From Triops longicaudatus (taxonomy: Eukaryota > Arthropoda > Branchiopoda > Notostraca > Triopsidae), in contig JAGQDJ010000633.1 in the NCBI GenBank assembly GCA_022885665.1, positions 1,178,001-1,242,000 on the forward strand: a DNA stretch of 64,000 bases, written 5' to 3'. Below the pieces are notes generated by a model. That model saw only the letters and a program-made list of their open reading frames with translations, ran no database searches and was not told where the DNA came from. Every line of letters begins with the position of its first letter. Position 1 is the stretch's first letter. This document shows, in pieces, positions 35,326-48,800 of the stretch. The position numbers and the translations under genes were made by a program.

Positions 35326-35833
35326 TTACAAACTGATAAAAGGAACGTGTTTCCGAAGTTCTCGAAGAGCAGCACGCCAGTTCGCAAAATCCAGGTCTTC
35401 CACGTCACGGTACAACTATTAAACAAAATGTTAGCACTGGATTTTCTTTCAGGCTTAAAGAGCGTACCTGGCAGGCTAAAATAACTTCAGGAGAATCTGT
35501 GCTCTGTTGCTGCACTTCAACATACACCATTAGAGGGATCATCATAGGGGGAACTTTACAAGTCTGGGCTACGCTGATACTTAATTTGAAAGGACCACCT
35601 GGCTCTTTTATGCTTATTGCTTGCATGGATTGTGTTGAGGGATTATAGTCAGACAGGCGAGCTAGGAAACGTAACCGCTTCGGAAAAGTGGAGGTTGGGA
35701 GACCGGTTTGCAATTTATTGAACATAGCGAGAACTTCCTGAACTTCACAAACCTTGGAAAAAAAATTGCGAGTTACTTAAGCGACATTGAAGATAGTAAG
35801 ACATACTACGTATGGAGAATCGGAACTATTCAT
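35326..35833 (-). CDS. Unidentified small protein, directly downstream of COX16
   Basis: Three exons: 35833-35810 (MNSSDSPY), 35752-35468 and 35415-35326; 132 residues, all phases 0, introns 57 and 52 nt. Readable stretches are VCEVQEVLAMFNKLQTGLP, PKRLRFLARLSDYNP, CKVPPMMIPLMVYVEV and the end NWRAALRELRKHVPF. There is no signal peptide, transmembrane helix or metal motif. A short helical plus beta-strand domain seems likely. I do not recognise the family. The ATG is only 36 bp after the COX16 stop codon on the same strand, so both may be carried on one transcript, or its promoter lies inside COX16. It converges with CP190, 60 bp between stop codons. Confidence 0.65.
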
Positions 35834-35869
35834 AACTGATGGAAATCCCAATACTACGACTAAAACATT

Positions 35870-36347
35870 TCACTTCGCATGCGTCGAAGGGCCCTGACTG
35901 GTTTTGCCAGCTATCCTCTGCTGAATTTCTTGGGTAGTAGGATTATCAGGCTCCCAAGGTCTTGGCCCACGTTTATTTTCCCAATGCTCTATATCAACCT
36001 ACAAAATTGAGTTCAGTTATACGAACAATCTATGAAGACCCACGTGCGTAATACCTCTTTTACTGTTTCAAATACGGACTCAAGATTCACCTCCTCCTTT
36101 TTCTTCATCTGAATACCATACTGCTTGGCTTCTTCTTCCGTGACTGGCTGACGTCGACGGAATCTATACCTATATGTGTAAAAAAACGGATAATCAGATA
36201 TTCACGTAGTTTTACAGCTTACCTCAAGTCGGTGAAATGCTGCAAACCAAATGAGCCGCCAACTACAAGCAGGAGGAAGGGCAATCCATAACGGACTGAC
36301 TTTTTGCGGCTTAACGCCTGTAGTTTTCCCAAGAAACCCGATGACAT
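35870..36347 (-). CDS. COX16: Cytochrome c oxidase assembly factor COX16
   Basis: Inner-membrane factor needed to add copper and subunit COX2 during complex IV assembly. Three exons: 36347-36223, 36169-36055 and 35998-35870; 122 residues. A basic N-terminus leads into the single membrane helix RYGLPFLLLVVGGSFGLQHF. After it comes the intermembrane part FTDLRYRFRRR, ending in the diagnostic WENKRGPRPWEP motif. Length and motif order match animal COX16 (about 106 residues in human) with a short C-terminal addition. Head-to-head with USE1, 546 bp between start codons. Confidence 0.93.
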
Positions 36348-36893
36348 TAAATGTATTTAACAGAACAGATATATCCACGCGGCGGTAACCTGAAAAAGCG
36401 ATCAAAACTCTTCTAGGTTTATATTTCACGTCTGTCGGAGCTGGGCTGGACGGGAGGGAAAATACTACTTAAGCAGTTATACTGATTGGTTGCAGGCGGT
36501 TTAGAACATGCCTTTTCTCCTCGTTGTCTGCTCGTTAGGCTGCTGCAACAGCTATCTAGTCCACCATTGGATTAAAAAATTAGGACTGAATACTTCGAAA
36601 AACTCATTTCGACGATTTCTTTTGTTTTATAAGTAGCCTTCCATTTTAGTAGTATTCAGTCATGTAAACTATACTTCTCAAATAATAACATTCAAAGATT
36701 CTGTTAACAATACAATAATCGATGACGTCACATTAGAACCACCTTCCTTTGCATCAAACTTGGAGCTCTCGGGAATGTTTTGATTACAATCGTGACCACG
36801 AAATTTGTAGGATAGTCGTCGACAGGCCGAGAGAATACTTTTAAGCTTTAACTGCGTGGCAATTTACGGACACTATACATCGAACGTTTCAGA
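36348..36893. promoter_or_regulatory. Divergent promoter region COX16 / USE1
   Basis: The interval between two outward-facing housekeeping genes must contain both promoters. It holds one CRE-like core (ATGACGTCAC) at about 36722-36731. No TATA box stands out at a suitable distance. Confidence 0.4.
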
Positions 36894-37954
36894 ATGAAGA
36901 CGAGACTGGAAATTAATTTTCGAAGGCTTCTTGAACAGTGTAAAAGTATGGCTAATGATAATCAACAGGCTGATTGGAGATTCCAAAAAGTAGGTACCAA
37001 AGATGGATATTAAATTCGAAATTAATATAAATTTGAGTTTTTTATTTACTTTTTTTTTACAGTATGTTTCAACTCTGGAAGAGTATTTAACGGATCTCAA
37101 AAAATCTCCAAGGTACACGGAGGAACTATTTATTGTGGATTTTTTTACGACTTTTTTTTATTCTAGTCCACCTGTGAACGAGAATATGGAAGAATATGCT
37201 AGAGTTGTACAATTCCTGAAAGGTCTCATACTGACGGAAAAGTTGGTAAACAGTAATTTATCAATTATAATTTCAATAAATTCTTGGAAAATATCCCCGA
37301 TAGCCGACTGTATCTCAAAAGATTGTGGCTCATCAATTGTTGGCACACGGACCTGCGAAAGCTACCGGTGATCCACTTACACAAGAAATACATCATAAAG
37401 TAGCTGCACGCTACCATCAGGAATTAAGGGAAGATTTGTTGCAAACGAAGGATGAAGGTACAGGTGCCCCATAACAGTCGACAGATTCAGAAATGAACGT
37501 TTCGTTTCTAGACGATAGTGGAGCAGCAATGTCCATTTTTCCTACTGCAAGCAATGGTACCCAGAGTCCTGCAGACAATTCACTAAGACTGCGAAAGAAA
37601 GAAGATTCAACCCCTACTTGTGCATCTGATACTAAAAAGAGCGTGGACGAACTTTTAGTACACCATCAGAAACAACAAGAAAGAATTACCGAAGATATGC
37701 TCTTGTTAGCGCGTAGTTTGAAAGAGCAGTCATCCTTAGCTGGCACAATAATTCGGAATGACAAAGAGGTGTTGGAGAAATCTAACAAACTTGCGGAAAC
37801 CAATAAGAGTTCCTTAGCTACCCAAGCTGCCCGGTTAAAAGAGCACAGTCGCTGGGCCTTCCGTTGGTGGTTATGGATCGCAATTTTTCTAGTCTGTGCT
37901 GCATTTTTGTCCATGGTAATGTTTATGAAACTCTTCAAAAAGAAATCTGTATGA
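36894..37954 (+). CDS. USE1: USE1, ER SNARE for Golgi-to-ER transport
   Basis: USE1 is a tail-anchored SNARE that works with syntaxin-18 and SEC20 in retrograde transport to the ER. Exons: 36894-36989, 37063-37112, 37167-37245, 37304-37457 and 37491-37954; 280 residues. Conserved pieces: MKTRLEINFRRLLEQCKSM, DWRFQKYVSTLEEYL, VVQFLKGLILTEKL, AARYHQELREDLL. The SNARE region is ELLVHHQKQQERITEDMLLL followed by ARSLKEQSSLAGTIIRND, then EKSNKLAETN. The membrane anchor WWLWIAIFLVCAAFLSMVMF ends in a Lys-rich tail. Exons 4 and 5 are in frame only if a 33-nt (or 27-nt) intron containing TAA (37472-37474) is removed. AATAAA is at 37988-37993. Confidence 0.9.
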
Positions 37955-38227
37955 TATGTTGTTACGCTTGTTCGCTTAAAAGGGGAAAATAAAAGATCGG
38001 GTTCAAAAAGTAAGTTACATTTATTACAGAATTCACAACTCGTGGGTAACATCGGAGTATACGTGACATTTCAATGTACAAAAACTACTCATAACAGGCA
38101 TACCGAATCTGTTGACTTAATAGGATACGTATCGGCAGTAGTTCGTTGCTTTTGCATTGGAAATCTTTTGCATAGTGGACATAGTCTGTTGCTAGAAGGC
38201 CTTTTCCAGCCGCATTTCGTCTAAACT

Positions 38228-39064
38228 CTAACTAACCATTTGCGAACGGGACGGCAGAGTTAATCGCATCATTGCACCATCGTCTGAAAGTTCACCAGAG
38301 TTGTTGTCGGAGGTAGACTCCTTAGATTCGTCTCCACTGAACGCTTTAGGTTTTTGGCAGCACGGCTTAAAATACCTCGAGTCAATCATAACTGTATTTC
38401 CTGGTCCCTTGAATATCCAACCACAGCATATTTTTTCCCTAAAATAGCATACATAAATGTTAAAAATTATTTAAAAAAAAAAATTAATTTAGTGATTCAC
38501 GTCAACAATACCTTGTCCATAACAAAGGATCTAAGAATTCGTTCCGGGGTGCCTCTTCCAAAGGCTTAATTTTAGTAGGCGTAGTAGACTTTCTTGAAAA
38601 TTTTGTTACACGATTTTTGCGTATCCGAATTTCTTCGTCACTGGAGGTTTCGTAGTCACTTTTGTGTTCTTCCTTTGCTTTCGTACGTTTACCTTTAGCT
38701 CTAGCGTCTACCACCTAAGAAAACGGATAATTAGAACCAAACTCTTTGACGCAGGTTTTCTCGGTCTTACATGTCCCCAATTTTGACGAGTATTAGGCGG
38801 CAGTTTTTTGAATCGTTTCACTAGTAAAACACAAGCATTGCACACCACGCCCGATCTGCGTTCACGTAACGCAAAGCATGACTGGAAGAAGGGTTCATAT
38901 TTCTGACTGGATGTGAACCGGGAGCTGTCACGAGAATAGGAATTAATAAGAAATTAAACACTATTTTATAACATTGCGCGTAGAACTTACCTTGAAGATT
39001 TTGCTTTACAAATACAGCAACCGCTTAACGATCTGAAAACTCTAGGACGGTGGAAAGGGAACAT
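38228..39064 (-). CDS. SINHCAF: SIN3-HDAC complex-associated factor (FAM60A)
   Basis: Subunit of the SIN3A histone deacetylase complex, nuclear. Exons: 39064-38991, 38924-38771, 38714-38512 and 38438-38228; 213 residues. The N-terminus reads MFPFHRPRVFRS, then GCCICKAKSSSSRFTSS, FQSCFALRERRSGVVCNAC and LLVKRFKKLP, the family's zinc-binding Cys pairs, then QNWGHVVDARA. The variable middle is Lys/Ser-rich. The C-terminal block is EFLDPLLW, ICCGWIFKGPGNTVMIDS and FKPCC, which is also diagnostic. Length is close to the human protein (221 residues). It converges with USE1. Confidence 0.95.
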
Positions 39065-39768
39065 CGTGATGGACTTCACTGGCACAACAATACGAGCTTG
39101 ACTGGTCGCCAAACCCGTACTAAACTTCGCTACATATGCAAAAGTTCGCAAAGCTTGCGTGGGTCAATGCACGTAAACATTCCCCATGTACTACCCTATG
39201 CACTAGGCCCGTGTCTAACGGGAAGGCCGTCTAGGCCTATGCGGTTCTTGAGTAACGGGTATAAGCAAAAGCCACTCAAAAATAGGGGAGAATTTCCCTC
39301 GCTCCCCTCCACGTCCGCCCTCTCTGACCTCATTCCCCCTCGTTTCCCCAGCCTTGTACGGTAACCCTCCCTTCCGTGCTCCTAATCCTATGTATAAAGA
39401 CCATAGTTGTTGTTCTCTGGGTACAGTCGTCAGGCCTACCCAGTTACCTTAATAAGGATGAGCCCACACTCAAAAAACATCACATTGCGAAATGCCCGTA
39501 AACCTCACTTTTACGGGTGTCGCCGTTTTCCACTATCACGTTGAACCCAAAGAAAAGTCCTTCTCTCGCATCCTGACGTAAGTTATCTGAAACGTCGTCC
39601 TGGACAGGTCAACAAACTAGTACAGGGTGAAAAACCACTATTACTGGTGAATCGTCCCAGGGATACACAAACTACGGACATGAACTGAAAACATGTATTG
39701 AAGAGTACAAATATTCCATAAACTGAACCCTTGCGAATCACGCAAAGTACACCGCACCAATACCCACA
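39065..39768. other. SINHCAF upstream region / COPS2 3' flank
   Basis: No gene. The left half is relatively C-rich on the + strand (CTCGCTCCCCTCCACGTCCG type) and is likely the SINHCAF promoter. A + strand TATAAAG at about 39394 has no recognisable gene after it. The right part is the COPS2 3' flank. Confidence 0.4.
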
Positions 39769-41561
<1,793 letters not shown>

Positions 41562-44500
41562 TTTAACTTGAAGCTGACAAATTTACTAAACCTATTTAAA
41601 GTGTAACTTTTAGGCAATTTGCGAAAAGATAGCGGCACGTTGACACAAAAACCCCGGTCCGGTAAAACAATAACAACATTTGGGAGAGCCAATTCGCAGT
41701 TTCACAGTTCTTTGCCTCACGGACGAAACTGGTAACTGGGGGCGTGGTGAGGGAATTGATCTAGAACCAATGGGAATATATGTATAAGCTTTGACTTATA
41801 TAGGAGAAACAGCCAGGATGCCAAAAAACTGCAAGACCCCAATTTGAAACGTGAGCTTTTTCAACAATAAAAAATATTAAAAAAGAAGTTGTATTGTATA
41901 TTACGCGTTGCGCTGTAAGACTTTCGTTTGTCACGAGACACATGCAGACACAACCGAAAGTGTTTACTCAATTGCTACTTACGTGAAGTGCAGGTAAACA
42001 ATTTACACAATTTCGCGTCAAGTGGCAAAATATTCTTATAGGTTGAGTAAATAATGCTTGGAAGATGTTTTTGTCTGCCCATTGTCAAGAATTTTGCAGT
42101 CTCGTCTCTAAAAATTTGGGCAAAAGACATGCAGATACCCCCCNCCCCCCCCCCCGAAAAAATCTCTTATTCTCCTCCACAATTCCAATAATTTCTGTTG
42201 TAAAACTAGCGCAAAACTGTTTGTATACCTTCGTATTTATTTCCTGTAAATAAATATTCTTATCATTGACGTAAAAACCTCTGTAATTTCTACGAGTGAC
42301 AACTACAACACAATATTTTTAACATTAAGTTCAAACATGTAAAGCGAGCATTAATTTACGCCTGGCTTCATAAAAGAAAAGAGTGACCAATGGGGTTGCA
42401 GCCTCCGCTTTATTTTTTCTTGAATCAAAGGTGGTGTGGGACATTACGTCGTAGTTCATGTACCAAATTGTAAGTTTAAGCATTATATCATTTTCACTTG
42501 ATAGTAAGCAGATAGAAAATGACCGCTCAATTGAGCTTATCCCTCCGTGATTTTTTCCGATAGCATATTTATTTCAACCCTTTTCTATTATTATTGTTAG
42601 TTAGACGAATTATGGACCCTTTTTTATGAGGTCCAGCAGCACGTGTCGTCATATCCACTTTCCACTTGGTCCCGTACAGTCCACTTCTTGTTGACTAGTC
42701 GTTGAATTCCGTAAGGCCCATTCATATATCCCATCAGCGAAGTTTTCATCTACTTTTTGGTGGCTGCTTGGAAATTTCGTGGGTTATTTTAATTTCTAAA
42801 CATGTGAATGACCAAATGCAGCTGAACAGTAGAGTAAGGTGCCAAGGTGCCAAATTGCCGTCTACTTAAGCTTTCAACAACCGTTTACACTTATCGCTTT
42901 ATCATAATTCGTAGATTAGTGTGATTTAGTTTCCGTAAATATTTTAAGTTTGAATAAACTCGATAAGCGATCAGAAATGCTTATTCAAAAAATGCCTTGG
43001 CAATCTGTAGTCTCCAAATTGGAAATAATAATAACAACGAATTAAAAGGTAGCCAAGTGTTTTCGTTGTTTTCTAACACAAGGAGGATTTTTGGTACTTC
43101 GGAAGCCCACTTATTCGGTTTTTGACGGCCGAACACTGCGATGAATGAACCAAAAGCACATTTTACTGGAAGGAATTGTAAATACGGGCCATCATTATCT
43201 AAACTCAGCGATTTCAAGTGAACGAGATTTCAAGTTTTTGGAAATCCTTTATTATTTTCCAAAGCTCAGCGTGCTTGTTTACTTTCACCGTTCGTGTTGT
43301 TTCCTAAATAATATATTACATATAAATCTGTATCTATTATGGCGTGGCTAAACCCCGTTCAAGTCAAATGCTCACGCAGTAATGTGGCATGAATGGAAGT
43401 CCTTGGAATGGAAGGAAACTGTGAGACGGAGAAAATATGTCAATGTACAATGTGTTCACAATATGGCACGGGTAAGCTGGACAGAGAAGTATGTGTATTC
43501 CTCAATCGTACAAAACGTCACTCAGTTGGAATGATTGTGTAATACATCCTCATGGCAACAAAAATAAAAGCTGTTAAGAATTTGAAGTTAACGAAATGTG
43601 CGCACGTTTACTTCCTCTACCACCCAAATCTTCGTAACTTTCTCACTGGCACTAGTTGTCTATTCAGTAGTTCGATGAAAAAGTCAACTATGTACACTTG
43701 CGAGCGCAGAGGTTGCACAGGGTTTGTCCATTAGAATCTTTTTGAATCTTACTTCAGTGTCCCTTTGGACCCTACTTTTCTTGCCCAATCTCCGCCATAT
43801 ATTACCAAAAAAGTGTGTTCTAATCTTCTTTTCCTCCGCCAGAATGTAGTCCAGGAACGTAAATGAGAGTTTTTTTTCTTCACACCAGCAGCACTTTCCT
43901 TTAAAACCATACTGGCAAAAAATTAGAATTCATTCACGTCTCACATTGGCCCCTCACGCAGCAGCCTTGTTCGTCGTTTTGCTTTCCTAAGCGATATAAC
44001 TCCCAAGTTTCTTTTTTCTTTTTGCTGTGATTGAGTGGTTTGTTTGCGGACACTTAATGAAAACAGACAGTGAAAGCCGATATCCGTCGTATTTCCGTAA
44101 GTAAAGAAATTGCGAGAAATAATGCCAGCAGAGAGTCCGTAATTGGCTGTTCAATGCGGAAAAGGCTTTTCCCTCCTCTGTTGGTCTGCATAGCAGCTGG
44201 AGTTTCCCCTAGTTCAAAAAGAACAAAATACATTTAAACTTGTGCTCACAGGCCAATTTATGCAAGGGGGGATACACGCTTTTTAGCTTGCGTCAATGTC
44301 CGATCCTTTTTTCCCGCAAGCTATGTCCGCGTACTGCCGCTCCCCGTGAAGTCCAAAATAAGAAACTTTATGCCAAAGGAATCCAACTTACGACAAGACC
44401 CAAGATCACATTCTCCGTTTCAGGTCAAAACGTCGTAAAGTAAGCTCCCTAAAGCTCCATGTTCCCGTTTGGTCGTAATTGTTCCTGACTTTTTTGAGCT

Positions 44501-45824
44501 CTAATGGTCAAGTGAGAAAACCTATCGTAGATCCCCGGCCTGCTAAATCTCGGCCTCTCGCGTTCCCGCCAACCTTCCAAGTTTTGGATTTTATTGCTCG
44601 CTTTGTTCTTTCCAGGTTTAGAGGGACTTTCTTTTGCAACTATAGGCTACTGAAAAAAATATGAAGTATGCAAGGCACAAAAGCACATAAAAATAAGTCC
44701 TCACAATAACTTTCTATGAAAAGTTGTAACAGAAAAATTCAACTAGTAACATTTTTTTATTTGGTGCCTAAACTATAACACACAGAATCGACGTACATCA
44801 TCTGATAAATGTCTGCCGGTTTTCCTATTCGTTACTATCTACTACATTACAGAAAGGCAAGCAAATGTTTATGAAAATTAGTCATTTCTCATTTGTTCCA
44901 TTTTTCCTTCGGATAAACTTAATAAGCCGCGTGGGAATTTCCATCGTATATTTCTCCTTGAAATATCAAACCTAGCGACTTAATATCATAGTTACAATTT
45001 TCATCTTTCTTTCGGTAAAATTGCGCGACAATTTTCAACACAAAATGAGAAAATTTACTTGCCCAAACAATATTAAAACTAGTCTAGAATCAGTTTTGTA
45101 AAACTGTCGTTAGTTTTTTATCTGTCGAGTATTCTTCGTCTATAGCAGCAATGTACGAAATTTGGCTTGGGTCTCTGACATCAGCAGATGTACCGCGCAC
45201 TGCAGCGGTGTCAAATTGTCCAGTGTTCTGTTTCCGATACAAAACCCTTTTCTCCATCCGTACCTAATTATCCCTCTTTAAATTTTAAGTCCTATGTTCA
45301 ACTATTCTCAGAAGCTGGAGCGAAGCTTTTCACAGGTTCTTCCATTATGCATTTTTTAGGTAAAGATTCGTTCACAACTTGCCATGCAAAGGAAACAAAA
45401 TAAACAAAAGATTTCCACACGCGCAAAGAAAATTTGGAAACCTAGACGTATAATTTTCTCATGCAATCTTGTTTTTTTTTTTTTCTCGAGTGTGCTATAT
45501 TTTTCATAAGCACTTGGTATTATTGGCTGTGGCTCTGTTTCCTAACTTTTTGTTCGAAGCCTCAGGTATCTACTGCTCATGATTTACCATTATTTGTTTC
45601 TTTTTTACGAACTCCCTCTTTCTATTATACGTGTTTATATACTCTTCTCTACACAAGGAGTCGATTAGAAAAAAGAAACTGCTTGAACTCTGTGCTCTCA
45701 CCCCTGCAAAATTAAACAAACCGTTAGCACGGATAAACTGGCAAGTTTGTAAAAGAAGGTACGCGAGGGGTGCTGGCGACAGCAAGGACAACATGTGACA
45801 TGAATTATCGGAACCGTTCGTTAC
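41562..45824. other. Gene-poor interval between COPS2 and the Dpr-like gene
   Basis: I see no supportable gene in these 4.3 kb. The left end contains the COPS2 promoter. The rest may include the 3' end and untranslated region of the minus-strand Dpr-like gene, whose last coding exon is unresolved. At 42138-42155 there is a poly-C run containing one ambiguous base (N at 42144). Confidence 0.4.
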
Positions 45825-48800
45825 CTTCAAGAACGTGGACGTTGACGGACGCCGAAGAGGCTGAAGACGGACTGCACACGTACACTCCCGAATCGCTGGG
45901 ACGCGCTTTTTGAATTAATAAAGAGCTGGTAGTAATCTCGCCCTTCTCGGTCAGCACGCTAATGCCGCCACGGGACGAGTCATAATTCACCGTCTGGAAT
46001 ACAGTTTAGAAGACATTACTACGCATTCGATATACATCCTACCGTTTGTTTGCCCCCCGAGATAATCATAGTCTCAACGCGTGCTCCCTGCTCATTCTTT
46101 CCTGCTTTAGACACGATTGTGAACTTGCCCAGTACCATCAGCTCATGCCGGTGCTTATACAGAGAGGCGTTTTAGCGCAGTAATAATTTTTTCCCCTCCC
46201 TGATCCGTTTTTAAGCATTGCGCGAGACGCACCATGGAGCTAGAATTAATATACTTACAGACACGCAACATATGTATGAGTAATACCTTACCTTTGAACA
46301 AAAGCATACAAAATATGTATTAAAAGAACCAGACAAAGAGGGTTCGAATTGTAAAATGTCAGATTTCTCTAAAGAAAACGAAACATCTACTTATCTCTGA
46401 ACTCAGGGGCTTAAGTTTAAAGTAAACTACCGGGAGCCGTATTTGAGCTCTGTTGTCACGCGCTGATGGAACTGAGCACAAGCACTCGTGTAAGCACTGT
46501 ACGCCGTCTAAAAGCCACTACATCTTACATGTGAGAGAACAAAAAGTTGTAGCTCACTTATCATAGACTCGGGTACCTTACGGAGAAGTTCTCACACAGG
46601 TAGTCCAGGTAGAATAATAATATTTGCATGGTAAATGCTTTCAATTTCTTATTGTTTCGCTTTCTATACGCCAACCTATTCCCATCCAAAGAACATTTAC
46701 AAAGCACTGCTAGGGATTAACTCTTTCCTCAAAAAAAGAACCAAAAAAGGAATTCCGTTAGTCATGGGAGAATAACTATTTCATAAATTGAGTCTACCAG
46801 GGCTCTGAAAATAGACTGCTTACGACAGTTCAACTTCTGTCAGACGCAACACTTAAAAAATGTCGTAAAGGGCCATTTACCATGCCAACCCACTGTTGAC
46901 CAGCACGTTCTGCAGGTTTATACACATACGCGGCCTTGCTTGTTGGCTTTAGATATTTACCAAACACACGAGAGATTCCCTGTTCAAATTTTCCTAGAAT
47001 TGAGGCTATTTTACTTATATTGCGACCTCGAGTGAATAGGTTCTAAGCAATCCAATAGCTGAAAGCTTTTATCCACACAGTCTGGATCCTTTTAAACCGA
47101 GTTTCTTTCCGCGTACAGGAAGGCTGCCTTCACTGACAAAGAAGGTTGTAGATATGCTCTCAACGATGGTAATTTCAGCAGCTTTTCAGATCGATTGCAA
47201 GAGGTACTGTTTTTCTGTATGGAAGCTAGTATATATCATTTATGTTTTGTTAGTTGCATCGGAAGGGCTTGCAACAGAGAAGAAATGTTGGGTTTTGCCA
47301 CACGATCCTTCCTCGTTTAGCTCCAGAATTTTTCCTTCTTTGTCGTTATATCCAAGCAGCAGTCTATAGCTAGTGACGTAAGGCTGTACTTAAAAAGTAT
47401 CCGATACGGGGAGGATCGAAGGGCGGAAACTTTCTGGAACGAAGAGACGTCAATGTGACCATGATTATATTGCTACGTCAAATACCAACTGTAAGTACTA
47501 CTAGAACTCTCTTTCGTAAGAAGCATGGCGGAGGACTTCTTATAAATTTAAGTCACCCAGTAACACCTGGTGCTTTGTTTAGCCTACGCATGTTCTTTTA
47601 TTGCATTCTCCGGTATAACATATTGTAACCTGGATATTATTGAGGAACGGGTTCGACCCGCCTCATATGTGTGAATATCGTTCACCTATCACCTTACCTG
47701 TTCGTTATGGGACCAAAACACATGTGCCGGAGGTTCTGGACTGTGCCTCACCACGCATGTAAGATTGATAGTACTTCCTCTATCAATATGCAATTCGGGG
47801 CCGCCAAGTATGGTCGTAGAAGGTACTGTGAGAAGCAGAGACAAATGGCTAAATGTTTATGTGCTTTAGTAGAAGTACAAAAAACGGATACAGGGCAGTA
47901 TTTCACAGAAAAAGTGAGTTCGAAAAAACTAGAAATTAATAAGGTGAGTAAAGGAATCGTCGTGGAGGGATATTTATGTTAAAAAATATGTTCTAGAACA
48001 TATATTCGCCTGGTTTCTGTCTAAAGACGTTGTGAAAAACTCACATTTCTTCAGTACGTTATGGTGCAATAAGTTATGACACAATATTTCAGTACGATGC
48101 ATTACAATACGTAACACGAGTTACGATGGCTTTGCTGTTACCATGCACTTCTCTGCCGTAACAGGTACCTAATGCGTGGTTAAAAAGAAAAGATCTTTCC
48201 GTACCTACGACACTTAGAAAGATTAGATGACCCACGTGTGGCGAAATTGCTGCTTGACATTCATAGACTCCCTCATCGTCAGGACGTACTGATCGAATCT
48301 GAAGGCCCCAGTCTTCACTGTGTGCAGGGTTATTTACAGCTTGGATCCGAGGATCCGTCGTGTAGGTATCGTGACCAACGGCTAATAGGTACAGATCACG
48401 GTGTCGAATCCAGGACACCTGCCAAATGAGAAACATCTCATTATACATCCCACTGTGAATACACGCATCTTTGTCTCAGAAGCAAGGTAATGGAAATTGA
48501 AATAAATAATTGCATATTGATGTGTAACGACACATGAACGACAGTGTTTGCTAGTAGAACACGTCATGTAAAATTAAGGTTCGTATCGTGGCCATAATGG
48601 CTACTTAACCTTTTGTTCATAATAATATCATTTGGTAATAACTATTGCATAATATATTAAAAGCTTCATTCAATAAAAGCCGAAGTAGAGATTTTCTCAT
48701 TCTTTAATTAATTGTTCCAGCAGCTTGGTTGACATTAGAAATTCAATAATGCACCGTTTTATAATTCATAAATAAACTACGTAAGATCTTTTTAAATTCT

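Noticed and set aside
46060..46160. Minus-strand open stretch next to the Dpr exon (reads KFTIVSKAGKNEQGARVE)
   Set aside because: The exon at 47825-47698 joins directly to 45993 to give an unbroken, typical second Ig domain, so this stretch is better explained as intron.
47630..47665. GGTTCGACCCG resembling a tRNA B box
   Set aside because: No A box, acceptor stem or anticodon arm could be folded around it.
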